Positions 20,301 through 30,028 of a stretch of 30,028 nt of DNA are shown here, one piece after another. Origin of the DNA: Thermomucor indicae-seudaticae. Its lineage: Eukaryota > Mucoromycota > Mucoromycetes > Mucorales > Lichtheimiaceae. Location: NCBI GenBank assembly GCA_000787465.1, contig JSYX01000159.1, positions 1 through 30,028 of the forward strand, given 5' to 3'. Each line of letters starts with the position of its first letter. Position 1 is the first letter of the stretch. The notes under the pieces are model-generated. The model did not search any database. It was not told the origin of the DNA and saw nothing but the letters and a program-made list of their open reading frames with translations. The translations under genes and the position numbers were made by a program.

Positions 20301-23300
20301 GCTCGAACTATGGTATGGCGGCTGTGAACCCTGCACGTGTCTCCAAGTCCTTCAATGACACTGCACTGCGCTATGTGGTTGACTCGATTGCTCGCCAGAG
20401 CGGCGATGTGCTTGAAATTGTCAACTTTAACGTCGAAAACTGGCAATATGTGGCCGCCGGTTCGCTCCCTTGTCTCGATGTGTTGACGAACGTGCTGAAC
20501 TATATCAAGATGTCCAAGATTGATCTTCAAGAACTTATGGAAACCATGCCTTTGGAGGAAGTGAAGAAGCACTTGGCTGAAATGATCGACAATGCCCTCG
20601 AAAAGACAAAGGCCAAGCAGGCAGCTCAAGGCGGCCGCATCAAGCTCGAACGCGGTTTCGCTACGGTTCCTTTGCCCGGTATCGATGTGCCTTTCCACTC
20701 ATCTTTCTTGCTCAGCGGTGTGGCGCCTTTCCGTGCTTACTTGGCCAAGAAGATCAACCCTGCTTACATCAACGTTGCTCAGCTGAGTGGAAAGTACATT
20801 CCTAACTTGACGGCTGTACCTTTCAGCACGGACAAGAGCTACATTGAAAATGTTTACAACCTGACATCCAGTCCTCGTCTCGGTAAGGTGTTGAAGAATT
20901 GGACTGACGACAAGTACGCTACACCTGGCCAGCAGCAACGTCTGGGTTACATCCTGCTTGTGGAATTGCTTGCTTACCAGTTTGCTTCGCCTGTGCGCTG
21001 GATTGAGACGCAAGACCAACTGTTCAAGAACTTCAAGGTTGAACGTCTGATTGAATTGGGTCCTTCGCCTACGCTGTGCGGTATGGCGACTCGCACTTTG
21101 AACCTCAAGTACCAAGCCTATGACGATGCCTTGATCAACCGCCGTCAGAACCTTTGCATTTCCAAGGACGCTAAGGATATTTACTATGAATTCGAGGATC
21201 CTGCTCCGGAAGAAGCTCCTGCTCCGGCTACTGCTACGCCTGCAGCTCCTGCTGCTCCTGCTGCTGCCCCTGTGGTCGCCGCTGCTCCTGTGGCACCAAC
21301 ACCCGCTGCTGCTGCCGGCCCGGCTGCGCCAGTTAGGTAAAGTGTACAAAGCCAAAAGTTGGATGAGAAATCTAGGTTACTCACCTTGTGTGTTTTATAG
21401 CGATGTGCCTATTACGGCAACTGAGGTTATCCACGTCGTCATTGCACAGAAACTCAAGAAGCCGATTGACGAAGTTCCTTTGTCCAAGGCTATCAAGGAC
21501 TTGGTCGGTGGCAAGTCGACTCTCCAGAACGAAATCTTGGGTGACCTGCAAAAGGAGTTCAGCAACACTGTGCCTGAGAAGGCTGAAGAAACTCCCTTGG
21601 AAGAATTGGGTGCCTCCTTGGACGGCACATTCCCAGGTACTCTGGGCAAGCACACGAGCTCTCTTGTTGCCAAGATGATCAGTGCCAAGATGCCTGGTGG
21701 TTTTACGCTCAACAATGCCAAACAACACTTGTCGACTACGTACGGCTTGGGTACTGGTCGTACGGAGGGTGTGCTCTTGATGGGTCTTACCATGGAACCT
21801 GCGGCTCGATTGGGCTCCGAAGCTGAAGCCAAGGCTTGGTTGGATTCGGTGGCTCAGGCTTACGCAAAGAAGGCAGGCATTACCTTGTCAGCTGGTGGAG
21901 CTGGCGGTGCGGCTGGTGCTGGCGCAGGTGGCGCTGTGGCTGTTATTAACAGTGAAGAATTCGATGCTCTGAAGGCCAAGCAGAACCAGTTGATTTACCA
22001 GGTAAGAAATGAACAATATCAATAAGGCTCGTGAAAGGCTCCTGTTTGGTCTAACGTGTCTTGTATACCATTAGCAACTCAACTTGTATGCCCGTTACCT
22101 GCAAAAGGACTTGCGTGAAGGCCACAAGAAATATGAAGCTGAAAAGACCACGACGCTCAAGTTGCAGGCCGAGTTGGATCAATGGCTCGCTGAACATGGC
22201 GATGTTTATGCAGAAGGCATCAAACCTATCTTCAGCAGTCTCAAGGCTCGCAAATACGACTCTTACTGGAACTGGGTCCGTCAGGATGCTCTGCAAATGT
22301 GGTATGATATCATTTTTGGTAAGCTTGCGATTGTGGACCGTGAAGTTACTGCAAAGTGCTTGCGCATCATGACTCGCGCCTACCCTGGCTTGATTGATTA
22401 CATGCGCTACAACGTCGAGAACTGTGTTGCCGAGAAGGGCGAAACCTACCGATTGGCCAAGGAGTTTGGTCAGGCATTGATTGAAAACTGTGTCGAAGTC
22501 TTGGCTGTGGATCCTGTTTACAAGGACGGTAAGTACCGGTTTATGACTGAAGGAGGTCGTCTTTTTTCCTTTCTTTGACTAATCGTGAGGTGCGATAGTG
22601 AGCTTCCCTACTGGCCCTCAAACCACAGTGACCGAGAAGGGCGACATTCAATATCAAGAGATTATCCGCCCAGGCTGCCGTAAGCTCGCTCATTATGTCA
22701 AGGACATGGCTGCTGGCAGCAAGATGACCAAGCATCACTGGGACCGCGCCAAGGTGCAAGAGAACCTTGAACGTATCTACAAGACCATCCGCAAGAACTA
22801 CTCGAACCGTCTGAAGGTCCACCAGAACCTCAAGCGTATTGACAAGATCATGCGCAAGACAGAAACCATTCCGTTCTTGCACCTCAAGAAGAAGAACCCG
22901 AACGATCCATCCGGCTGGGAGTTCGATCGCGATTTGACGACGAGATACCTGGATGTGTTGGTGGAAATGGCCGAGAAGGGTATCTCCTTTGCTGGCAAGT
23001 GCGTTCTGTTGACCGGTGCCGGCAGGGACTCTATTGGTTCCGAAGTCCTCAAGGGTCTCTTGTCAGGCGGTGCCAAGGTGATTGTGACCACGTCGCGCTT
23101 CAGTCGCCAGGTCACAGAGTACTTCCAATCCATTTACCAGACCTATGGCTCGCGCGGCTCCGAGCTCATTGTTGTACCCTTCAACCAAGGTTCGAAGCAA
23201 GATGTCGACGCTCTTGTCAACTACATTTACGACCCCAAGGGCTTGAACTGGGATCTTGATTTCGTTATTCCCTTCGCAGCCATTCCTGAAAACGGCCGTG

Positions 23301-26300
23301 AGATCGACTCGATTGATTCCAAGTCAGAGTTGGCCCACCGTATCATGTTGACCAACTTGCTGCGTATGCTGGGTAACGTCAAAACGCACAAGCAGAGAAT
23401 TGGTTCGGACACCCGTCCTGCTCAGGTCATTCTTCCCTTGTCACCCAACCACGGTACTTTTGGTGGTGATGGTTTGTACAGTGAGTCCAAGATTGCATTG
23501 GAGACCTTGTTCAACCGCTGGCATTCGGAAAGCTGGTCGACCTACCTCCTTATCACTGGCGCTGTGATTGGGTAAGTTGATGAAGATATATGCTTTGAAG
23601 CCTAACAAGTTGTCGATCTAACCAAATGTGCTGGAAACTTTTAGATGGACTCGTGGTACTGGCTTGATGAGCGCCAACAACATGGTTGCTGAGGGTATCG
23701 AAAAGTTGGGCGTCCGTACTTTCTCGACGGTGGAAATGTCATTCAACATTCTCGGTTTGATGCATCCAAGCATGGTCGAACTTTGCCAGACGGAGCCTGT
23801 CTGGGCCGACTTGAATGGTGGTTTGCAATTTGTGCCCAAGCTCCAAGAAATAAGTGCCAAGTTGCGTAAGGAGATCCGCGAGACCTCGGAGATCCGTCGT
23901 GCTGTGGCTGCAGAAAATGCCTTGGACTTTAAGATCGTGTATGGAGAAGAGGCCGAGCGCAAATTCAAGCCGCACAAGGTCACGCCTCGTGCCAACATGA
24001 AGTTCGACTTCCCCAAGCTCAAGGAATACGAAGCGCTCAAGCACTTGAGCTACCTCAAGGGTATGCTTGATCTGGACAAGGTGGTCGTTGTCACTGGTTT
24101 CGGTGAAGTATCACCATGGGGTAACGCCCGTACTCGCTGGGAGATGGAGGCCTACGGCGAGTTCTCGCTCGAAGGATGCATCGAGATGGCCTGGATCATG
24201 GGCTACATTAAGCATTTCCATGGCACGCTCAAGAACGGTACCCCCTACTCTGGCTGGGTGGATGCCAAGACCAATGAGCCTGTGGAAGACAAGGATGTCA
24301 AGGCCAAATACGAAAAGCAGATTCTTGAACACAGTGGTATCCGTCTCATCGGTAAGTTCATGAAGATTCGTCAAATAGGACTTGCTGGAGACTGATAAGA
24401 GCTTTATGTTAGATCCTACCGTCATGAACGGCTATGACCCCAACAAAAAGATGTTGATGCAAGAAGTCGTCGTGGACCATGACTTGGAACCATTCGCATG
24501 CAGCAAGGAAGAAGCCGATCAATTCAAGTTGCAGCAGGGTGACAAGGCTGATATTTATGAATCTAGCAACGGCGAGTGGGTTGTCGTTCTTCGCAAGGGT
24601 GCTACCCTCTATGTCCCCAAGGCTCTCCGCTTCGACCGTTTGGTTGCTGGTCAGATTCCAACTGGTTGGGACGCTGCTCGCTATGGTGTGCCCAAGGATA
24701 TCATTGAGCAAGTGGATCCTGTGACGCTATTCAACATTGTCTCAACTGTCGAAGCCTTTGTTTCTTCTGGTATCACTGACCCATATGAATTCTACAAGTA
24801 CGTCCACGTCTCCGAGATCGGTAATGCTACTGGCTCTGGTGTTGGTGGTCAGCGCGCTCAGCGTGGTCTGTTCCGTGATCGTCTGCTCGACAAGCCTGTC
24901 CAAAAGGATATCCTTCAAGAATCCTTCATCAACACCATGCCTGCTTGGGTCAACTTGCTTCTTCTTTCGGCTTCAGGTCCTATCAAGACACCAGTCAACG
25001 CTTGTGCAACCTCTGCTGTGTCCGTTGAGTTGGCTGTGGACAGCATTCTGACCGGCAAAGCCAAGATCATGATTGCTGGTGCCACGGAAGACATTACCGA
25101 AGAGTCGAGCTATGAATTCGCCAACATGAAGGCAACCTCGAACGCGGTGGATGAATTTGCACACGGCCGCACACCAGGCGAAATGTCTCGTCCTGCAACC
25201 ACATCGAGAAACGGTTTCATGGAAGCTCACGGTGCTGCCAACCATATCCTCATGTCTGCCTCGACAGCTATTGAGATTGGTGCACCTATCTATGGTATCA
25301 TTGCGTTGACGAACACAGCTACTGACAAGGAAGGTCGATCCGTGCCTGCTCCTGGTGCTGGTATCTTGACGACCGCACGTGAAAAGAGCAAGTCCCGCGC
25401 CTCGCCGCTCTTGGACATCAAGTACCGTACTAGACAGCTCAAGGCACGCCGTGCACAGATCAAGGCCTGGCTTGAAGCTGAATATGAAGCCATGAGTGAA
25501 GAAGTGGCGGAATTGAAGGCGAACGGCGAATTTGCCAACGAACAAGAAGAAAAGACCTGGGTCGCTGAGCGTACCGACTTCTTGCAGAAGGAAGCTAAGC
25601 GTCAAGAGAAGGAGGCCCTCGGTACTTGGAACATGCACTTCTACCAGCAAGATCCTTCGATTGCACCTCTGCGCGGTGCTTTGGCTGTCTATGGTCTCAC
25701 GATCGATGACATTGGTGTAGCCTCTTTCCACGGTACATCTACCAAGGCGAACGACAAGAACGAATCGCGTGTGCTCAACGAACAGCTCAAGCATCTTGGC
25801 CGTTCCAAGGGTAACGCTTTACTGGCTATCACTCAGAAATATCTGACAGGTCACCCGAAGGGTCCTGCTGCTTCCTGGATGGCCAACGGTTTGATTCAAT
25901 GCTTGAACAGCGGTCTTGTACCCGGTAACCGCAACGCTGACAATGTGGATGAAGTTCTGAAGGAGTTTGAGTACATCGTGTACCCATCGCGCAGTCTGCA
26001 GACCGACGGTTTGAAGGCCGGTCTCCTCAAATCGTTCGGATTCGGTCAAGCCGGTGGTGAGATCCTGATTATCCATCCAGACTATGTTCTTGCATCTCTT
26101 GAGGAAGACGAATACAATGCCTACAAGGCACGCAACGCACAACGTTATGCCAAATCGTACCGATACCTCCATGATTCCTTGACTGGCGTGAGCGACTTTA
26201 TCCAAATCAAGAACGCACCCCCTTACACAGACGATCTCGAGTACAAAGTCTACCTGAACCCTGAAGCCCGTGCCGAGTATTCCAAGGACAAGAAGACCTG

Positions 26301-26775
26301 GGTCTTTGATAGCAAGACCGCCTCAGCGTCAGCACCCTTGAAGGGCGATGCGGAAGCAACACAAGCCGTTTTGGCTTCGTTAACCGAACAACAAGCAGGC
26401 AAGAAGGGTGTTGGTGTGGATGTCGAACTATGCGCCGAGGTCAATATCGACAACGAGGCGTTCTTGGAACGCAACTTTACGCCAGCCGAAATTGCTTATT
26501 GCCGCGGTCAACCCGACAAGCAGGCCAGCTTTGCTGGACGGTGGTCAGCCAAGGAAGCTGTTTTCAAGGCGTTATCGAGCTATGGCAAGATTCCCTCGGA
26601 AGGCGCAGGAGCACCCCTCAAAGACATTGAGATCGTTGCCGATTCGGTCGGAGCACCTCAAGTGGTATTAAGTGGCAAGGCCCAGGCTGCCGCCAAGGCC
26701 GCAGGCGTCAAGGCCGTTCAAGTTTCAATTAGTCACAGTGGAGCATACAGTGTAGCAGTTGCTTTAGCACAATAA
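14316..26775 (+). CDS. FAS: Fungal type I fatty acid synthase, fused beta-alpha single polypeptide, 11 exons
   Basis: Cytosolic megasynthase making palmitoyl/stearoyl-CoA from acetyl-CoA, malonyl-CoA and NADPH. Exons 14316-15099, 15161-15748, 15875-16199, 16263-16698, 16763-18409, 18482-21336, 21401-22001, 22075-22528, 22599-23571, 23645-24351 and 24413-26775 join in phase to 3910 aa. Domains in order: acetyltransferase (GHSQG, Ser267); enoyl reductase ([13 protein letters not shown] from about 583); hot-dog dehydratase ([12 protein letters not shown] near 1570); malonyl/palmitoyl transferase ([11 protein letters not shown] near 1685, GHSLGEY with Ser1826). The former alpha N-terminus follows at about 2079 ([20 protein letters not shown]), then an Ala/Pro linker (about 2170-2211), ACP (LVGGKST, Ser2251), ketoreductase ([13 protein letters not shown] near 2697), ketosynthase (VNACATSA, Cys3321; [16 protein letters not shown]) and phosphopantetheinyl transferase (GVDVELCA near 3791; [11 protein letters not shown]). 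All catalytic signatures are intact. Introns 1 and 5 end in AAG. In many ascomycetes the two halves are separate FAS1 and FAS2 genes. Confidence 0.97.
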
Positions 26776-26804
26776 TTTCATAGTTTTGTCTTTTAGTCTA
26801 ATTG

Positions 26805-26810
26805 AATAAA
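26805..26810 (+). terminator. Poly(A) signal of FAS
   Basis: An AATAAA hexamer lies 30 bp after the FAS stop codon in AT-rich sequence, in the position expected of a polyadenylation signal. Confidence 0.55.
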
Positions 26811-27357
26811 ATAATAGATATATAATTGCAATGATAATAAGCCATGCTGATTGAGTAATCGAGTTGAATTATGTGTGCTGTATTCCGTCTTCGTAACCTG
26901 AAACGCATAACACTCGGAACCAGCTTTTGTACGCAAAAGAGACTTTAGTTAAACAAGTATAAGAGAGACCTTAGAACGGATGCAGACGAGATAAGATAGA
27001 TACCATAGCGCGGATGGTGCTATCAAGCACCACGAACTGTATTGTGATGCGTAAAAAATTGCATCCAGCACGGTCAAGAATCCGCTCTTGGACACTCGCG
27101 TTATGGGAGCAAAAGTTTTTACACAGGACTGATAGTTCATGTAAGTTCTAAAAGCACACCTTAGAGAATGTTGTCAATGTTGAACCAGTGTAGTATTACG
27201 TGATCATTGTTTGAAAGCAAACGATTGTTTGAGCATGAAGCTAGTTTCTGATCCGTTAGTAAAATCCCGTCATCGTGGAATGCGACAACTTTCGATCGAG
27301 AACGGACAACCTCTTCGTTCACACGTTTGTGCTATCACTAGACGCGCTATAATACAA

Positions 27358-27570
27358 CTAAATGGTTGACGATGCCGCTTTCAGTGATACGAAGCACTTA
27401 TAGTGTGTCTTCTCATCAGCAAAAGCAATCAGGTCCACATGACCGACGTCGATGCCGCAACAGCAAACAACGTATGGGCTGATGACCTTCAGGTTTTTAA
27501 GCCAGCTACGCCATGTATACTGCAAGCCCATATGCTGAATAAGACAATTGGACACAAACAGCATCGACAA
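27358..27570 (-). pseudogene. Fragment of a Fanzor/TnpB-like protein (RuvC-I region)
   Basis: A 70-codon minus-strand frame contains CGIDVGHVDLIAFADEKTHY followed by KCFVSLKAA. Eukaryotic TnpB relatives (Fanzors) have a first RuvC motif of the form G-[IV]-D-P-G-[HY]-x-D-L, then an Ala-rich strand and a Ser-x-Lys segment a little later. The fragment keeps the catalytic-position Asp and the spacing, but has Val where Pro is usual. The preceding W-x-x-x-L-K-N-L-K also fits. No zinc ribbon, second or third RuvC motif is seen downstream (below 27358), and upstream frames are broken, so it is a dead remnant at best. The assignment rests on one motif recognised by eye. Confidence 0.4.
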
Positions 27571-28880
27571 ACTGTGTTTACTTCGTTAGATACTTATGTC
27601 AGTCCTCTGTCCTCATTCTTGCTAGGATGTCTCCATTATGGCATTCTGGCGCGTAAAGTCTGGGGCAGCAGCTCCTGTATCAAGAGGAAAATTACGGTTA
27701 CCCCCCAGTTTGACAACAGTTGATGATTACGTGGAAAAACACACATTATTCATCCCTTTCTGAACCTCCACAAGAGAGCGACAGTACGGAAATCATCACT
27801 CTCCCACCATTACCCTGAAGAAAGCCACTTGGAGCACCATATCTCCTTTACACAGACATGAAAAATACTAACATCTACCTCTACGAAGCTGATGACGCTT
27901 CTCCGCCTCAAAGTTGTATGTTTTGTTCCCTTTTGGAACAAGCGATCCAAATCTTCATATACATTGCGCATCCAAAATGTTAACGTCCACGCAATACGAA
28001 ATTTAGAGTCGAACCTCAAACATGACGTATGCTACTATGGTCGGAGCGGTCGACCCATGGAGTATGATTTGTCAATCAAAGACATGGTGAGTGGCGAGCT
28101 GTTCGTTGGCTTTATTCTCTTAATAGATCAGGACATGTCAGAGATTTAACGCTTGCTTGTCAAGCTTGCTTTCGTCTCCGTTAAAGGAATAAGACGAAAG
28201 GTACGCAGACGAATATGCAGTGACATGCGTATGGAAAGGTACTCCCACACTATCAGACTTGAATCTTTGCCATCTTCCTTTTTGCTTTTGCCACTGCAGA
28301 CATCCTTTAATGTCCTTGTGGAGCGACTTTTCATTGTATGGGTAAAGCTCGGTTTTCTTCCCCTGCATCGGTTTATGGATAAATTAAGCAACGGTAATAG
28401 GAAGTTTGAATCACATGAATCTTATCATACTATGTGTTCTCGTCAAACATGTGGTTTTGTAACCAAAGCAAACCATCTATAATGAGGTGCATCCATATAA
28501 ATCCTTCAACCCCAAAAGTCTACTGCGTCTCATTGCTACATGGGAGACAAAAAATCTGCTAACAAATGCTGCTGCTGCTTTTGCTGCTTTTTGAATGTTT
28601 CGCTATAGCTCAGACATCTTTCATGCTCCTGTTTCTTTAACATATAAAGCAATCAGTTTCTATAATGTTGGTATGATAGTTTCTTTTATTGTTCCATTCT
28701 TTTTCTCTCGCGCAGCGGCTCATCGATACCCTGACTGCGATGTGCATGAGATTATAAATAAAGATAACAACATTTTATTCCAAGACACAAAGTGCATAAT
28801 TGTATGGAAGTCACGCATTTGAGGCAGGGTCGATTTTGTGCAACACTAGCTCGGAGGAGGGATTCGAGATGCGGGGCAGG

Positions 28881-28888
28881 TATAAATT
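28881..28888 (+). promoter_or_regulatory. TATA box upstream of the ORF at 28960
   Basis: TATAAATT lies 79 bp before the ATG at 28960. Between them is a C/T-rich stretch ending TTCTTAAAAA directly before the ATG, the same layout as in front of the clear genes of this window. Confidence 0.45.
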
Positions 28889-28959
28889 TTTTGACGATCG
28901 TCCGTCTGACGATCTTTGCTTCTCTTTCAGTCATCTTCCTTCCATCCTTTTCTTAAAAA

Positions 28960-29127
28960 ATGCCAAAAGCCACTTCATCTGCCCTCATCCGCACTCCCCG
29001 CAGCGGACACTTGAAGAACACGACCCACTACGAGAACTGGCCGTTGTCTCAGGCGGCCAGGCCTGTAGGTCTTAGTTTGTTAGGTTCTTCACTAACTCAA
29101 GCAAGACAAGGCTGAAAGGAGGAAACA
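28960..29127 (+). CDS. Unidentified first exon or short ORF with promoter-like upstream region
   Basis: The ATG at 28960 has a TATA box, a pyrimidine-rich leader and an A-rich start context. Its frame encodes MPKATSSALIRTPRSGHLKN and continues to a TGA at 29125-29127, 55 codons in all. The first 36 residues are basic and hydrophilic, after which a GTAGGT at 29068 may be a splice donor. With a weak acceptor at GCAAG (ending about 29108) the frame would extend to a stop near 29270, ending in an aromatic-rich segment. I do not recognise the product. It may be the first exon of a gene continuing to the right or a truncated copy. Confidence 0.3.
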
Positions 29128-29965
29128 GCGACCACCCTAGGCAGGATCATAAGAAGAACGGCGGTCTCTACTCAAGACTCAAAGGCCTCTTTTTACTGGT
29201 GCCCTGCAATCTCGACGTTTGCAACGTGTCTGGGAAGTACCATTATTGGTTTGGTGTGCATCAACCGTAGCAGGCGCCGTTCAGGCGCTTCACTTCGGCA
29301 AGGACGCAGTCCTTGAGGCTGCGTCTTTGCTGGGTGGAGTGTCCTCGGCAGTTGTGGGCGGAGAGCCCTTCGTCGTGGATGGCGATACAGATGTCCTCAT
29401 GCTAGAAGCTTCGCGCTTCTCGTATGGTGACGTCAGGAAGTCGTCATGCACGATGGAGGGTTCTTCGCTCCGTGGTGCAAGGGTGTGACTGTTTCGGGCA
29501 TACGGTCGCGCGTCTCGGTAAGTGTTATCTTCCTTGGAAGAACTTGCTGCGCAGCAGAAGATTTCTGACAGCAAAAGTTTGACGCATCTCCTTTCTTGCA
29601 CATGCATTTTTCCAACTTCGATGTTTGGTAAGTGTGAAAGAAATATTAGTTTCATGTCACGTGACATGATCTGACCACTCTCTCATGCTTCAACCCCTTT
29701 CCCACTTTGAGGTACGTTTATCAAAGGGATTGCCCAAAGTGAAGCAAATGATGTTCACAGACGGTCAATTTTACAGCGTGACATTTGTTCGTTTGTGTAT
29801 ATTTCGTTCCTTCTCCGCCCTCCCTACTTCTCCTTCTTCCCGCAGAGGTACGCATCATCGAAGGCTTCAGTGTTAAAGAAGCTTGCTAACACATTGTCAT
29901 TTCGCAGCATGTACGTCCCAACATTCCTCTTCCTCCTTCCTTCCACCCGCTTCCTTTCCCTTTTC
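29128..29965. other. Right-flank region with splice-like signals and hairpins, no resolved gene
   Basis: An 89-codon plus-strand frame (29219-29488) and a 125-codon minus-strand frame (29290-29667) overlap, and neither is recognisable. Donor-like GTAAGT or GTACG words occur at about 29519, 29629, 29712, 29846 and 29912. Strong acceptor-like tracts end near 29843 (CCCGCAG) and at 29907 (GCTAAC...TTTCGCAG). The tail 29912-29965 is almost pure C/T on this strand. The pattern suggests pieces of an intron-rich gene on the plus strand leading into the terminal repeat, but I cannot assemble a reading frame. Confidence 0.35.
29652..29669. promoter_or_regulatory. 18-bp perfect palindrome with CACGTG core
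   Basis: TCATGTCACGTGACATGA is its own reverse complement. The centre GTCACGTGAC contains the E-box CACGTG in the extended form bound by bHLH factors such as fungal Cbf1. It lies between the overlapping ORFs and the right terminal repeat. Binding is inferred from the motif only. Confidence 0.5.
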
Positions 29966-30028
29966 CTCACCTTCCCCCATTCAGTCAAACTCATAACAGC
30001 ATGGAAATCAGAAGAAGGATCCTGTGAG
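29966..30028 (-). repeat. Right terminal inverted repeat, 63 bp
   Basis: This is the inverted copy of bases 1-63 (62/63). On the plus strand it reads, in the same frame as the F-box-like gene, LTFPHSVKLITAWKSEEGSC; the single mismatch changes Glu (left) to Lys (right). The frame is open upstream to an ATG at 29909, directly after a good 3' splice-site sequence, but those 19 codons come from a C/T-rich tract unlike the left gene, so homology begins sharply at 29966. Confidence 0.9.

Larger units (their letters stand above)
26776..28959. other. Gene-poor intergenic region with mobile-element debris
   Basis: Apart from the FAS 3' signal and the Fanzor-like fragment, no gene is supported. Short ORFs at 27892-28149 (+) and 28138-28482 (both strands) show no domain I recognise, and their frames contradict each other. 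A CTG/TGC triplet run lies near 28567-28590. AT-rich, promoter-like sequence begins around 28880. Confidence 0.5.

Noticed and set aside
27892..28482. ORFs of 85-109 codons on the plus strand and 76-81 codons on the minus strand
   Set aside because: No recognisable motif, conflicting frames on both strands and no splice or promoter support.
29909..30028. Open frame starting MYVPTFLFLLPS that reads into the right repeat, looking like a signal peptide
   Set aside because: The hydrophobic start is the translation of a C/T-rich tract typical of an intron end or leader, so its composition is likely accidental.
1..30028. Starship-like or Maverick-like giant element
   Set aside because: No tyrosine recombinase captain, integrase, polymerase or capsid-like gene is visible. 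The cargo is core metabolism, and only the end repeats hint at mobility.

Overview
The window comes from a fungal nuclear genome. Genes have many short introns (about 53-126 nt, mostly GT-AG, often with a CTAAC/CTGAC-like branch site), pyrimidine-rich leaders and TATA boxes. It carries fungal housekeeping genes: a fungal type I fatty acid synthase, a mitochondrial 2-oxoglutarate dehydrogenase E1, a Mir1-type phosphate carrier, Atg101 and an ALY/REF export adaptor. The FAS is one fused beta-alpha polypeptide and the intergenic DNA holds a Fanzor-like relic. Together these suggest an early-diverging fungus, most likely Mucoromycota; the lineage is an inference.

Layout. 1-528 (-): 5' part of an F-box-like gene running off the left edge. 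529-1663: nothing convincing. 1664-2041 (+): broken acidic ORF resembling the N-terminus of a Harbinger-type transposase. 2173-3188 (-): ATG101, seven exons, with start codon only 45 bp from the divergent 3234-4350 (+) molybdopterin-binding/CinA-FLAD1-like gene, which has two GC-AG introns. 4529-5609 (-): mitochondrial phosphate carrier, divergent from 6378-9670 (+) 2-oxoglutarate dehydrogenase E1 (KGD1). 9886-11664 (-): signal peptide-PA-TM-RING protein with a repetitive Asn/Ser/Pro tail. 11810-13019 (-): ALY/REF protein. 13020-14315: intergenic, with an unresolved minus-strand coding candidate. 14316-26775 (+): fused FAS, 11 exons, 3910 aa. 26776-28959: gene-poor, with the Fanzor-like relic. 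28960-30028: an unidentified gene start, a large palindrome, scattered splice-like signals and the right copy of the terminal repeat.

The genes work together mainly at the level of metabolism. The phosphate carrier and KGD1 share a 768-bp divergent promoter and both serve mitochondrial respiration. FAS uses acetyl- and malonyl-CoA for lipid synthesis. Atg101 and the PA-RING protein act in autophagy and endomembrane turnover. The REF protein acts in mRNA export.

The strongest structural oddity is that the first 63 bases and the last 63 bases are inverted copies (62/63 identical), ending exactly at the window edges and embedded in the F-box-like reading frame. No intact transposase or recombinase lies between them, so I read this as either termini of a very large element or a dispersed F-box-gene fragment. 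The former is unproven.
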